Source: Paracoccus sp. IB05 (GTDB lineage Bacteria > Pseudomonadota > Alphaproteobacteria > Rhodobacterales > Rhodobacteraceae). Taken from it: a stretch of DNA of 35,221 nucleotides. Made by a program: the position numbers and the translations under genes. The notes beneath the pieces are model-generated. The model ran no database searches and had not been told where the DNA came from. It was given only the letters and a program-made list of their open reading frames with translations. Position 1 is the stretch's first letter. Each line of letters begins with the position of its first letter. Shown in pieces: positions 16,519-25,079 of this stretch. The stretch is from contig NZ_JAEFCF010000051.1 of the NCBI RefSeq assembly GCF_016405985.1, forward strand, positions 1-35,221, written 5' to 3'.

Positions 16519-17358
16519 TCAGCGATTCCCCCGTGACATGAAGGCCAGCCGCTCGAAAAGCTGCACATCCTGTTCGTTCTTCAAAAGCGCGCCATGCAGT
16601 TTCGGCAGCAGGTGCCGGGGATCCCGCGCGAGGTCTTCGGGCGCCAGATCTTCCGCGAGGATCAGCTTCAGCCAGTCCAGCACCTCCGAGGTCGAGGGCT
16701 TCTTCTTCAGCCCCGCTGTCTCGCGGATGGCAAAGAACTCGGTCAGGGCGGCGGTCAGCAGGGTTTCCTTGATATCGGGGAAATGGACACGGATGATCGC
16801 GGCCAGGGTCTCGGCATCGGGGAAGCGGATATAGTGAAAGAAACAGCGGCGCAGAAAGGCGTCGGGCAGCTCTTTCTCATTGTTCGAGGTGATGATCACC
16901 ACCGGCCGTTGCCGGGCCTTCACCGTCGCGCCGGTTTCATAGACGTGGAACTCCATCCGGTCGAGCTCCTGCAGCAGGTCATTCGGGAATTCGATATCGG
17001 CCTTGTCGATCTCGTCGATCAGCAGCACGACCCGCCCGGGCGCGTCGAAAGCCTGCCAGAGCTTCCCGCGCCGGATGTAATTCTGCACGTCATGGACCCG
17101 GGCATCGCCAAGCTGGCTGTCTCTGAGCCGGCTGACCGCGTCATATTCATAGAGCCCCTGCTGGGCGCGGGTGGTGGATTTCACATGCCATTCGATCAGC
17201 TCCATGCCGAGGCTGGCCGAGACCTGACGCGCGAGCTCGGTCTTGCCGGTCCCGGGCTCTCCCTTGACCAGCAGCGGGCGGCCCAGAACCACTGCCGCAT
17301 TCACCGCCACGGCGAGGTCGGGAGCCGCGATATATCCTGTGGTTGACTGGAATTTCAT
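16519..17358 (-). CDS. MoxR family AAA+ ATPase
   Basis: The 279-residue product has Walker A GEPGTGKT (residues 33-40), Walker B LLIDEID (112-118), a sensor 1 TSNNEKELPDAFLRRC, and the short AAA+ lid found in MoxR proteins. MoxR ATPases are cytosolic chaperones that work with VWA-domain partners. The CoxE-like VWA gene at 12976-14157 is the obvious partner, although a 739-base gap, a lipoprotein gene and a small membrane gene lie between them. The start is ATG 17358, and the 183-base divergent region to dksA must contain its promoter. Confidence 0.9.
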   Translation of the reverse strand: MKFQSTTGYIAAPDLAVAVNAAVVLGRPLLVKGEPGTGKTELARQVSASLGMELIEWHVKSTTRAQQGLYEYDAVSRLRDSQLGDARVHDVQNYIRRGKLWQAFDAPGRVVLLIDEIDKADIEFPNDLLQELDRMEFHVYETGATVKARQRPVVIITSNNEKELPDAFLRRCFFHYIRFPDAETLAAIIRVHFPDIKETLLTAALTEFFAIRETAGLKKKPSTSEVLDWLKLILAEDLAPEDLARDPRHLLPKLHGALLKNEQDVQLFERLAFMSRGNR

Positions 17359-17541
17359 GTGTTCACACGCCCTTGCCGGATTGGGTGGCCAATGGGCCTC
17401 GCGGACCCTATCGGCGCGGTGAATTTATCGCAACTGCTAGTGACATTGCTGCCCACATGGGCTAAATGCCGCGCCAACAGGAGTGCGCATATGACAGAAG
17501 CCCACCTGTCGGCGCCCGCCGGCGACAAGGAGAGATCTGCG

Positions 17542-17964
17542 ATGAAGGCCGAAGTTTTCCTGCCCGACGATTACCGCCCCGCCGAGGGCGAGCCCTTTAT
17601 GAATGATCGTCAGCTGGAGTATTTCCGTCGCAAGCTGATCATCTGGAAGCAGGAACTGCTTGGCCAGTCCGCCGAGACCCTGGGCAACCTGACCGAAAGC
17701 GGTCGCAATGTGCCCGATCTCGCTGACCGCGCCTCGGAAGAGACCGACCGCGCGCTGGAACTGCGCACCCGCGACCGGCAGCGCAAGCTGATCTCGAAGA
17801 TCGACTCGGCGCTGCGCCGCATCGAGAACAACGAATATGGCTATTGCGAAATGACCGGCGAGCCGATCAGCCTCAAGCGGCTGGATGCGCGCCCGATCGC
17901 GACCATGACGCTCGAGGCGCAGGAAAAGCACGAACGCCGTGAAAAGGTACATCGCGACGACTGA
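17542..17964 (+). CDS. dksA: RNA polymerase-binding transcription factor DksA
   Basis: The 140-residue product starts MKAEVFLPDDYRPAEGEPFM and has the coiled-coil tip motif DLADRA (D59, D62, A64) that contacts the RNA polymerase secondary channel. The globular end keeps one cysteine (C102 in EYGYCEMTGEP); the other three zinc ligands of E. coli DksA are Thr, Thr and Ala. This zinc-free form is known for Rhodobacter DksA. AGGAGA at 17528-17533 supports ATG 17542. A second in-frame ATG at 17491 also has CAGGAG, so a 17-residue longer form is possible. It mediates ppGpp-linked control of transcription and is followed by a strong terminator. Confidence 0.93.
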   Translation: MKAEVFLPDDYRPAEGEPFMNDRQLEYFRRKLIIWKQELLGQSAETLGNLTESGRNVPDLADRASEETDRALELRTRDRQRKLISKIDSALRRIENNEYGYCEMTGEPISLKRLDARPIATMTLEAQEKHERREKVHRDD

Positions 17965-18039
17965 GGGCGGTCATAGGCCCGTTCCGGGACTGCGCCAGCT
18001 GCGGCAAGGCTTGCAACCAGGCCGCTGACACAGGAAAAG

Positions 18040-18063
18040 AAAGCCGGGCTTTTGCCCGGCTTT
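18040..18063. terminator. Intrinsic terminator after dksA
   Basis: AAAGCCGGGC and GCCCGGCTTT form a perfect 10-base stem around TTTT. It lies about 75 bases after the dksA stop. Confidence 0.88.
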
Positions 18064-18106
18064 GTCATTGCCGGCGGGCTGACCGGTTTCTCAGGATCAG
18101 GACAGA

Positions 18107-19288
18107 ATGGCGCTCAAAGACCAGGCGGTGACCATACTCGGGGCGGGGGTTGCGGGTCTTGCGCTGGCGCGGGCGCTGGCGCTGAAAGGCGCGCGGGTGA
18201 TCGTGATGGAACAGGCCGATGCCATCCGCGAGGTCGGCGCCGGTTTGCAGATCAGTCCGAATGGCGCGCGGGTTTTGCAGGCGCTTGGCCTTGGGCCCGC
18301 GCTGGAGGCCGCTGCGCTGCGTGCCGGGGCGGTCGAGCTCTGCGACGGCTTTGATGGCAGCCTGGTGACGCGGCTCGATGTGGCGCGGCTCCGCCCTGAT
18401 CAAGGCTGGCATTTCCTGCATCGCGCCGATCTGATCTCGCTTTTGCTTGATGGCGCCAAAGCCGCCGGCGCCGAGCTGCGGCTGTTGCAAAAGGTGCGCC
18501 GCGTCGATCTGAGCGGGGCGCAGCCGGTGGTTGAGACCTGCACCGGTGCGCTGGAACCCGCCTCGATCCTGATCGGGGCAGATGGGCTGCAATCCCATAC
18601 CCGCGCCGCGCTGAATGGCGAGGCGAAACCGGTTTTCACCAGGCAGGTTGCCTGGCGCTGCCTTGTGCCCTGCGATCCGTCCGAGCCGAAGGTTGCCGAG
18701 GTCCATATGGGGTCTGGGCGGCATCTTGTCAGCTATCCGCTGCGTGGCGGCACGCTGCGCAATATCGTCGCCGTCGAAGAGCGCGACCGCTGGACCGAAG
18801 AGGGCTGGTCTATCCGCGATGATACGATGGAGATGCGACTGGCCTTTGCCGATTTCAGCCCGCGGGTGAAGGGCTGGCTCGACCAGGCCGAGGATGTCTG
18901 GCTCTGGGGGCTTTTCCGCCATCCGGTCGCGAAGACCTGGGTCCGGGTGCTGCCCGAAGGTGCGGTCGCGCTCATTGGCGATGCCGCGCATCCGACTTTG
19001 CCCTTCCTCGCCCAGGGCGCGAATATGGCGCTGGAGGATGTCTGGACCCTGGCGGCGATCCTGGAACGCCACGGCACGGCCGGGCTGGTGGCCTATCAGG
19101 TGGCGCGGGCACGGCGCACGCAGCGCATCGTGACGGCGGCCAGTCGCAATGCGCGCGCCTATCACCTTTCAGGCCCATTGCGGGCGGTGGCGCATCTGGG
19201 GCTGCGGCTTGGTGGCCGCATCGCGCCAGGTGCCGCGTTGTCGCGGTTCAACTGGCTTTACGATTACGATGTGACGAAGATCGGCTGA
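18107..19288 (+). CDS. FAD-dependent aromatic monooxygenase (salicylate/3-hydroxybenzoate hydroxylase-like)
   Basis: The 393-residue product has the FAD-binding GAGVAG (12-17) with an acidic residue at E35 for the ribose, the DG motif GADGLQS (157-163), and the second FAD motif GDAAHPTLPFLAQGAN (291-306). GAGLQISPNG near residue 44 is typical of the salicylate hydroxylase/6-hydroxynicotinate group. It should insert one oxygen into a phenolic or heteroaromatic ring using NAD(P)H. There are no other catabolic genes beside it, so the substrate is unknown. ATG 18107 follows a CAGGA at a reasonable distance. It converges with xthA with a 6-base gap. Confidence 0.85.
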   Translation: MALKDQAVTILGAGVAGLALARALALKGARVIVMEQADAIREVGAGLQISPNGARVLQALGLGPALEAAALRAGAVELCDGFDGSLVTRLDVARLRPDQGWHFLHRADLISLLLDGAKAAGAELRLLQKVRRVDLSGAQPVVETCTGALEPASILIGADGLQSHTRAALNGEAKPVFTRQVAWRCLVPCDPSEPKVAEVHMGSGRHLVSYPLRGGTLRNIVAVEERDRWTEEGWSIRDDTMEMRLAFADFSPRVKGWLDQAEDVWLWGLFRHPVAKTWVRVLPEGAVALIGDAAHPTLPFLAQGANMALEDVWTLAAILERHGTAGLVAYQVARARRTQRIVTAASRNARAYHLSGPLRAVAHLGLRLGGRIAPGAALSRFNWLYDYDVTKIG

Positions 19289-19294
19289 GGCTGC

Positions 19295-20074
19295 TTACGC
19301 CGCCAGGCGCACCCAGACCGGCACATGGTCTGACGGCTTGTCCCCGGCGCGCACATCCTTGTCGATGCCGGTCTCTTCCAGCAGGTCCGCCGCCTGGGGC
19401 GTCATCAGCACATGGTCGATGCGGATCCCGTTGCCGCGCTCCCAGGAATTGGCCTGGTAATCCCAGAAGGTATAGACGCCAGGGCGCGGGTCGCGGGTGC
19501 GGATCGCTTCGGTCAGGCCGAGGTTCAGAAGCCTGCGGAACGCAGCCCGGCTTGCGGGCAGGAAAAGCGCATCCTCCAGCCAGGCCTCGGGCTTTGCGGC
19601 ATCCTCGGACTGGGGGATCACATTGTAATCGCCTAAGAAAAGCGTCGGCTCTTCCAGCGCCAGCAGATCGCGCGCGCGGGCCTCAAGCCGTTCCATCCAG
19701 GCGAGTTTATAGTCATATTTCGGCCCAGGCGCAGGGTTCCCGTTCGGCAGATAAAGCCCGCAGACCCGGACCACACGCGGGCCTTCGACCACGGCCTCGA
19801 TCCAGCGCGCCTGTTCGTCGCTGTCATCCCCCGGCAGGCCCCGTGTCACGTCGGAAAGCGGGTATTTCGACAGGATCGCCACCCCGTTGAAGCTTTTCTG
19901 GCCATGGGTTTCGACCTGATAGCCCATCTCCTCAAAGAGCTCGCGCGGGAAGCCCTCATCGACGGATTTGATCTCTTGCAGACAGACCACATCGGGTTCG
20001 GCCTCGCGCAGCCAGCGCGGCAGTGCCTCGATCCGGGCCTTGATGCCGTTTATGTTGAAGGTGGCGATCTTCAT
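19295..20074 (-). CDS. xthA: Exodeoxyribonuclease III
   Basis: The 259-residue product starts MKIATFNINGIKAR and has LQEIK (E34, metal ligand), GDYNV (D149, N151) and a C-terminal SDHVPVW (D249, H250), the complete catalytic set of the ExoIII/AP endonuclease family. The IRIDHVLMTP segment and the length match bacterial XthA. It repairs abasic sites and removes 3' blocking groups. A GGGAGAA precedes ATG 20074. It lies 55 bases downstream of the pheT end on the same strand. Confidence 0.93.
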   Translation of the reverse strand: MKIATFNINGIKARIEALPRWLREAEPDVVCLQEIKSVDEGFPRELFEEMGYQVETHGQKSFNGVAILSKYPLSDVTRGLPGDDSDEQARWIEAVVEGPRVVRVCGLYLPNGNPAPGPKYDYKLAWMERLEARARDLLALEEPTLFLGDYNVIPQSEDAAKPEAWLEDALFLPASRAAFRRLLNLGLTEAIRTRDPRPGVYTFWDYQANSWERGNGIRIDHVLMTPQAADLLEETGIDKDVRAGDKPSDHVPVWVRLAA

Positions 20075-20129
20075 GGCATTCTCCCGGAGAGGTGAGCGGC
20101 GCGAGGAAAGGCCCCCGCGCCGGAAGGGG

Positions 20130-22550
20130 TTACGAGCGCAGCGCGCCGCCGGTCGCCTTGGTGACCTTTTCGATGACCTTTGCCGAGACGGCTTCGATAT
20201 CTGCGTCGGTCAGCGTGGCGGCGGTCGGTTGCAGCCGGACGGTCAGCCCGAGCGATTTCTTGCCCGCGCCCATCTGTGCCTCGGCCTTGTCGCCGGTGAA
20301 GTGGTCAAAGACGCGGACAGATTCGATCAGGGCCTTATCGGCACCAAGGGCGGCGTTGACGGCGACCAGCGCCTCGGTCCTCGCATCGACCACAAAGGCG
20401 AAATCGCGCTCGACGGCCTGGAGGTCGCTGATCACCAGCGCCGGGCGGGTCGGTGTCTTCACCTTGGGCGCCGGGATATTGGCGATCTGCACGGTGAAGC
20501 CGACCGCCGGGCCTTTGACCCCCATTGCGGCCAGCACGCGCGGATGGATCTCGCCGTAAGTCGCAAGCGTGTTCGGCCCAAGGCCAATCACGCCCGAGCG
20601 GCCGGGATGCCACCAGGCATCGACCTTGCGGGTGATCTGCACCTTGGCGGGCGCGCCAAGCGTGGCCAGCACCGCCTCGACATCGGCCTTCGCATCGAAC
20701 AGATCGACCGGTCGGCGCGAGGCCCATGGATCGCGCGGGGCCGAGGCGCCGACCAGAAGTCCCGAGGCCAGCAGCACCTGTTCCCCGGGCTCGCCGCCAG
20801 AGAAAACCGGGCCAACCTCGAAAAGCGCCATATCCTGGAAGCCGCGCGCCTGATTGCGCGCCGCCGCCGCCAGCAAACCCGGCAGCAGGTCGGGGCGCAG
20901 ATGGCTCATCTCGGACGAGATCGGATTGTCGACTTTCACCGCATCCGTGCCACCCCCGAACAGGGCCGCAGAAGCGCCGTCGATAAAGCTGTAGGTCACG
21001 CATTCATTATAGCCGAGGCCGGCGATCTGGCGCCGCGCCGCTTTCTCGCGGATCTGCATCGGCGTCAGGATCGGCTTCGGCACGCCCGGGAGCGCGCGGG
21101 TCAAAGGCGCGCCGACCAGTTTGGTCAGGCTGGCGATCCGCGCGACTTCCTCGACCAGATCCGCCTCGCCCTGGACATCGGGCCGCCAGGAGGGGGGCGC
21201 GGCCATCAGCCCGTTCATCGTGAAGCCAAGGGCTTCCAGCGTGCGGATCTGTTCGGCCTCGGGGATCTCCATGCCGACAAGGCTGATCAGCCGTGCCGGG
21301 TCCAGCCGGTAGGCACGGGTGGTGTCGGGGGCGGCGCCATCGCTCACAACATGGCTGGCCTCGCCGCCGCACAGATCCAGCACCATCTGCGTCGCCAGTT
21401 CCAGCCCCGGCAGGGTGAAAGCCGGGTCAACGCCGCGCTCGAACCGATAGCGCGCATCCGAGTTGATCTTGAGCGCGCGCCCGGTGGCGGCGACGGTGAT
21501 CGCATCCCAGAGGGCGGATTCCAGAAAGACCGTGGTGGTCGCGTCGGTGCAGCCCGACTCCTCGCCGCCCATGATGCCGGCCAGGCTTTCCGGCCCGCGC
21601 GCATCTGCGATGACCATATCACCGGCGCGCACAGCATAGGTCTTGCCATCCAGCGCCAGCAGGGTCTCGCCGGCTGCTGCCGGGCGGATATGCAGCGCGC
21701 TGCCCTCCATCCGGTCGACGTCAAAGACATGCAGCGGGCGGTTCAGCGCGAAGGTGAAATAGTTGGTGATATCGACAAGCGTCGAGATCGGGCGCAGCCC
21801 GATGGCTTTCAGCCGGTTTTGCAGCCAGGCGGGCGAGGGCCCGTTCGTCACCCCCCGGATCACGCGGCCCGCGAAATGCGGCGCGGCTTTGGCTTTCAGC
21901 GCAGGCTCGATCCTGACCGTCACCGGGCTGTCGAACGTGCCGGCAACCGGCGTGATTTCCAGCGGTTTCAGTTGGCCCAGACCCCGCGCGGCCAGATCAC
22001 GCGCCACACCCCGGATGCCGAGCGCATCGGGGCGGTTCGGGGTGATCTTGATCTCGATCACCGGGTCATTCACGCCCTTATAGTCGATGTAGCGCGCGCC
22101 CAGCGGCGCATCCGCCGGCAGTTCGATAATGCCGTCATGATCGTCTGACAGCTCCAGCTCGCGTTCGGAACACAGCATCCCGTTTGAATCGACGCCGCGG
22201 ATATTGCCGGGTTTCAGATCAACCCCGGTGCCGGGCACATGGGTGCCCACCGGCGCGAATACACCCACCAGCCCGGTTTTCGCATTGGGCGCGCCGCAGA
22301 CCACCTGGACCTCAACCGGATCCGATCCCGGCCCGCCCGGATAGGTCGCAACACGGCAAACACGGAGCCGGTCGGCATTGGGGTGCTGCACCGCCTCGAT
22401 CACGCGGCAGATGCGGAAGGCCCCGAGCCGTGCCGCCGGGTCTTCGATCCCCTCGACCTCAAGCCCCAGATCGGTCAGCGCATCGGCGATTTCTGTGACG
22501 GAAGCGCCGGTTTCCAGATGGTCTTTGAGCCAGGAGAGGGTGAATTTCAT
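20130..22550 (-). CDS. pheT: Phenylalanyl-tRNA synthetase beta subunit
   Basis: The 806-residue product begins MKFTLSWLKDHLETGASVTE and has the usual order. First is an N-terminal tRNA-binding (EMAP-like) domain at about 40-150, with VVCGAPNAKTGLVGVFAPVG. The B3/B4 editing region includes PNRPDALGIRGVARDL. The B5 domain and catalytic-like core contain YRFERGVDP. A C-terminal ferredoxin-fold anticodon-binding domain ends the protein. It forms the alpha2-beta2 synthetase with PheS. The frame is open upstream to 22706, but ATG 22550 gives the family N terminus. pheS is not adjacent; the next gene is on the opposite strand. The gap 22551-22848 holds no gene that I can support. Confidence 0.96.
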   Translation of the reverse strand: MKFTLSWLKDHLETGASVTEIADALTDLGLEVEGIEDPAARLGAFRICRVIEAVQHPNADRLRVCRVATYPGGPGSDPVEVQVVCGAPNAKTGLVGVFAPVGTHVPGTGVDLKPGNIRGVDSNGMLCSERELELSDDHDGIIELPADAPLGARYIDYKGVNDPVIEIKITPNRPDALGIRGVARDLAARGLGQLKPLEITPVAGTFDSPVTVRIEPALKAKAAPHFAGRVIRGVTNGPSPAWLQNRLKAIGLRPISTLVDITNYFTFALNRPLHVFDVDRMEGSALHIRPAAAGETLLALDGKTYAVRAGDMVIADARGPESLAGIMGGEESGCTDATTTVFLESALWDAITVAATGRALKINSDARYRFERGVDPAFTLPGLELATQMVLDLCGGEASHVVSDGAAPDTTRAYRLDPARLISLVGMEIPEAEQIRTLEALGFTMNGLMAAPPSWRPDVQGEADLVEEVARIASLTKLVGAPLTRALPGVPKPILTPMQIREKAARRQIAGLGYNECVTYSFIDGASAALFGGGTDAVKVDNPISSEMSHLRPDLLPGLLAAAARNQARGFQDMALFEVGPVFSGGEPGEQVLLASGLLVGASAPRDPWASRRPVDLFDAKADVEAVLATLGAPAKVQITRKVDAWWHPGRSGVIGLGPNTLATYGEIHPRVLAAMGVKGPAVGFTVQIANIPAPKVKTPTRPALVISDLQAVERDFAFVVDARTEALVAVNAALGADKALIESVRVFDHFTGDKAEAQMGAGKKSLGLTVRLQPTAATLTDADIEAVSAKVIEKVTKATGGALRS

Positions 22551-22848
22551 CGTCAGGTTCCGCTGAGGCGAGGCTATAGGGCAGCCGGTGGTGTCGCAGG
22601 TGGGCAGTCGCTTGTATCGCAAGGGCATTAGCGCAACGGCGCTCAAAGGGAAAGGCGGCAGCGGCATTTGCCCTGTAACGGGCAGCAGGAATGACCCGGA
22701 CGGCAAGCCCGGCGCCGCGACAGAATGCTTGCCCGGAAGGGCCGGGCGATTTAACCATCATTGGACCGTTACCCGCCCGAAAATATGCCGGAGCACATGA
22801 CTGACAGTATGACAGGCGGCGGGCCGGGCAGTGTGAAGGAAAAGTGCT

Positions 22849-23601
22849 TTGTATGACGCGCCTCTGATTTCAACCTCGACGATTTCCCGGACTAAGCAGA
22901 TTGCGGCCCCGACCAGGCCCCCAAACAGGCCCGGGGCCAGATCCGGGGCCAGATCCGGGGCCAGATCCGGGAGCAGAGGCCCGCGCCTCTTCGCCTGGCT
23001 TGCCTGCGCCGCGCTGCTCTCGGCCTGTGTCGCGCCCGGTGGAACGGGCGGTGGCACAGGGGGCGGTATGGCCAGCAAAGGCGGCGCGATGAGCTTTATC
23101 GGCGGCGAGATCCGGATCGAGCCACCCGCCGGCTATTGTATCCATCCCGGTGCCAGCAGCGATTCGTCCGATAGCGCGGTGGTGCTGATCGGTGAATGCG
23201 CGACGAAAGGCGCCGTGGTCCCGGCGGTGATCAGCGTGACCATCGGCGGCGAGGGATCGGCCGAGATCCTGCAATCCGGCGCCAAAGCGCTGTCGGATTA
23301 TTTCATGTCGCGCCCCGGTCGCGCCGCCCTTGCACGTGATGGCAACCCTGCCTCGGTCGTCGTGCGCCAGACCGCGCTGTCGGGAGGCGCGCTGGTCATG
23401 CGGATGTTTGACCGCCAGGTGGGGGAATACTGGCGCGCGGTGCTGGGGCTGCGGGGGCGTCTGGTCTCGGTCTCGGTCATGGCGCCCGAGACGAGCAGCC
23501 TGTCCCCCGACCAAAGCCGCGCGCTGCTGGAAAAATCCATCACTTCGATCCGCGCCGCCAATGGCTCGACGGTGAAAAAGCCAGCGGTTGCGGCACCCTG
23601 A
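22849..23601 (+). CDS. Lipoprotein of unknown function with a repeat-rich N-terminal extension
   Basis: Translation from TTG 22849 (AAGGA at 22836-22840) gives 250 residues. No in-frame ATG precedes the signal region, so TTG is the plausible start. The first 47 residues are unusually long and basic for a signal n-region and include GARS repeated three times (29-40), encoded by a 12-base tandem repeat. A hydrophobic core LFAWLACAALLSAC follows with lipobox cysteine C60. The mature part starts with a glycine-rich linker and then an alpha/beta domain (GGEIRIEPPAGYCIHPGA) that I cannot assign. A truer start inside the region cannot be excluded. Confidence 0.6.
   Translation: MYDAPLISTSTISRTKQIAAPTRPPNRPGARSGARSGARSGSRGPRLFAWLACAALLSACVAPGGTGGGTGGGMASKGGAMSFIGGEIRIEPPAGYCIHPGASSDSSDSAVVLIGECATKGAVVPAVISVTIGGEGSAEILQSGAKALSDYFMSRPGRAALARDGNPASVVVRQTALSGGALVMRMFDRQVGEYWRAVLGLRGRLVSVSVMAPETSSLSPDQSRALLEKSITSIRAANGSTVKKPAVAAP
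22931..22966 (+). repeat. 12-base tandem repeat inside the lipoprotein n-region
   Basis: CCGGGGCCAGAT occurs three times perfectly, followed by a decayed fourth unit. Units are in frame and add GARS to the protein. Copy number may vary between strains. Confidence 0.85.
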
Positions 23602-23680
23602 AAAGGGCGCCAGGGATCTGGCCCGCAGCGGGGGCGATGTTTTCTGCTGCAACACCCGGCCCGGCCTGCTAACCAGGGCA

Positions 23681-23710
23681 TGGGCCAGATGTGGGCCAGA
23701 CATGGGCCAG
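23681..23710 (+). repeat. Three TGGGCCAG units at 11-base spacing
   Basis: TGGGCCAG starts at 23681, 23692 and 23703, 77 bases before the DUF6478-like gene. It shares the GGGCCAGA core with the 12-base repeat at 22931. It could be an operator or a slippage product. Confidence 0.6.
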
Positions 23711-23786
23711 GGACTGTTCCGGCGGGCGGCGCACAACGCGGCATCCGGCCCCGGGAATTTTGGCCAGACAGACGAAACGGAAAGCA

Positions 23787-24560
23787 ATGGCAGGGCGACT
23801 GAGAGAGAAACTTGACCGGCTCATCTTCCGCCGCGCGCTGGCGCGCTGGTCGGAAAACGCCGGCGCAGCCGCCACCACCCCGCTTGACCGCCTGCGCAGC
23901 CTGCGCGGCCTTGCTCGCCAGACCCGCCGCGAGGTCGACCGCGTGCTGTTCGAGGCCGAATACCGCCTGACCCTGCCGCTGATCGGTGCCGGATCCTTCC
24001 GCCGCCTGCCGGGCACCGACTGGGCCTGGCGCCCGGATCTGTGGAAAGGCCCGATCCCCGTCCCGGGCATGACGGCGGTCGAGGGCAAATCGCTGATCTG
24101 CGAGGGCACCACGCTGTTCCATGACTGCCGTCGTTCGGAACTGACCGTTCGCCAGCTGCGCAATACCCGCGAAGAGGATGTGGCGCCTTTTGGTTTTCGT
24201 ATGGATGTCTTCCGCTTTGACGGCAGTTTCCTGTCACTGGTGCTGGATCTGCCCGATGCGGCGGCGCAGGGGCTGCGGCTGCGGCACCTGATCCGGCTTG
24301 ACGCCATCATCGAGGTGGAAAAGCCGCTCGAAGTCTTTGCACGGCTGAACATCCGCCATGGGCCGAATGTCGAACAGGTGGTGCGCGAGCTGCCGCTGAA
24401 CGGCAAAGACGCCTGTGTCGAATTCGACCTCGCCTATACGAGGGTCAATGAGAAACGGATCGAAAAGCTCTGGATCGACCTGATTTTCGAAGGGCCCGAA
24501 ATGAACCAGGTGACGCTGCGCGATCTGACGATCAGCCGGCGCCCCAGGGCCGAACTGTAA
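23787..24560 (+). CDS. DUF6478-like protein restricted to Rhodobacteraceae
   Basis: The 257-residue product begins MAGRLREKLDRLIFRRALARW, with a basic helical N terminus (1-60) followed by a beta-rich domain with GTDWAWRPDLWKGPIP, then FDGSFLSLVLDLPD and NIRHGPNVEQV. I recall this arrangement as a family confined to Rhodobacterales (DUF6478), with no known function; this naming is from memory. No signal peptide or membrane segment is seen, so it is probably cytosolic. ATG 23787 follows a GGAAA. It is followed after 10 bases by another small gene, so the two form an operon. Confidence 0.65.
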   Translation: MAGRLREKLDRLIFRRALARWSENAGAAATTPLDRLRSLRGLARQTRREVDRVLFEAEYRLTLPLIGAGSFRRLPGTDWAWRPDLWKGPIPVPGMTAVEGKSLICEGTTLFHDCRRSELTVRQLRNTREEDVAPFGFRMDVFRFDGSFLSLVLDLPDAAAQGLRLRHLIRLDAIIEVEKPLEVFARLNIRHGPNVEQVVRELPLNGKDACVEFDLAYTRVNEKRIEKLWIDLIFEGPEMNQVTLRDLTISRRPRAEL

Positions 24561-24570
24561 GGAGTCGACC

Positions 24571-24963
24571 ATGCCGGACGCCGTCACCCTGACCCGCACC
24601 CGCATCCGCGCCGGCACCTGGGAGGGGATCCTCTCGGGCGCAGGCGACACCGCCCCGACCCTTGAAGTCACGCTGGATGGCGCCCTGCAACCTGGCGTCA
24701 CCGTCACCCCGATCCCCGGCCGCTCCGGCGATTACGCGGTGAAAGTGCCGGTCCGGTCCGAGATGCTGTCGGAAGGGGTCCAGACCTTCCTGATCCGGCG
24801 CAAAGGCGCCCCGGCCGAGCCGGTGCTTGCCCATTTCACCATCATCACCGGCGTCGCCATGGAAGACGATCTGCGCGCCGAATTCGACCTCCTGCGCGCC
24901 GAGCTCGATATGCTCAAACGCGCCTTCCGCCGCCATTGCCTGGAAGCCGCCGGACAAGGCTGA
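24571..24963 (+). CDS. Hypothetical protein with C-terminal coiled coil
   Basis: The 130-residue product follows an excellent AAGGAG and lies 10 bases after the DUF6478-like gene. Residues 1-90 look like a small beta-sandwich (alternating T/V/R strands, GTWEGILSG, YAVKVPVRSEML). Residues 95-125 form an amphipathic helix with a heptad pattern (LRAEFDLLRAELDMLKRAF) suggesting oligomerisation or binding to its neighbour. I do not recognise the family. Joint conservation with the preceding gene would point to a complex. Confidence 0.6.
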   Translation: MPDAVTLTRTRIRAGTWEGILSGAGDTAPTLEVTLDGALQPGVTVTPIPGRSGDYAVKVPVRSEMLSEGVQTFLIRRKGAPAEPVLAHFTIITGVAMEDDLRAEFDLLRAELDMLKRAFRRHCLEAAGQG

Positions 24964-25029
24964 CTTCCGGCTGAGCCCGCGCGGGCGGACAGTTCCGGGA
25001 CTGAAGCATCCCGGGCTTCCTCTTGACGT

Positions 25030-25050
25030 AAATACTCCCCCGCCGGAGGC
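25030..25050 (+). repeat. Half copy of the intergenic repeat family
   Basis: AAATACTCCCCCGCCGGAGG plus one base lies between convergent genes, preceded by CTTGACGT. It matches the arm-end consensus AAATAYYCCCGCCGGAGGC with two extra C. Confidence 0.7.
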
Positions 25051-25052
25051 GC

Positions 25053-25075
25053 TTCGCCCCCTGAACGGGGGCGAA
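25053..25075. terminator. Hairpin between convergent genes
   Basis: TTCGCCCCC and GGGGGCGAA form a perfect 9-base stem around TGAAC, 5 bases beyond the CoA-transferase stop. No T run is present, so termination is only suggested. Confidence 0.4.
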
Positions 25076-25079
25076 ACCG

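Noticed and set aside
19968-22148. Very long plus-strand frame (over 700 codons) opposite pheT
   Set aside because: It is the antisense shadow of a certain gene, rich in Arg/Gly/His and without motifs, as expected in high-GC DNA.
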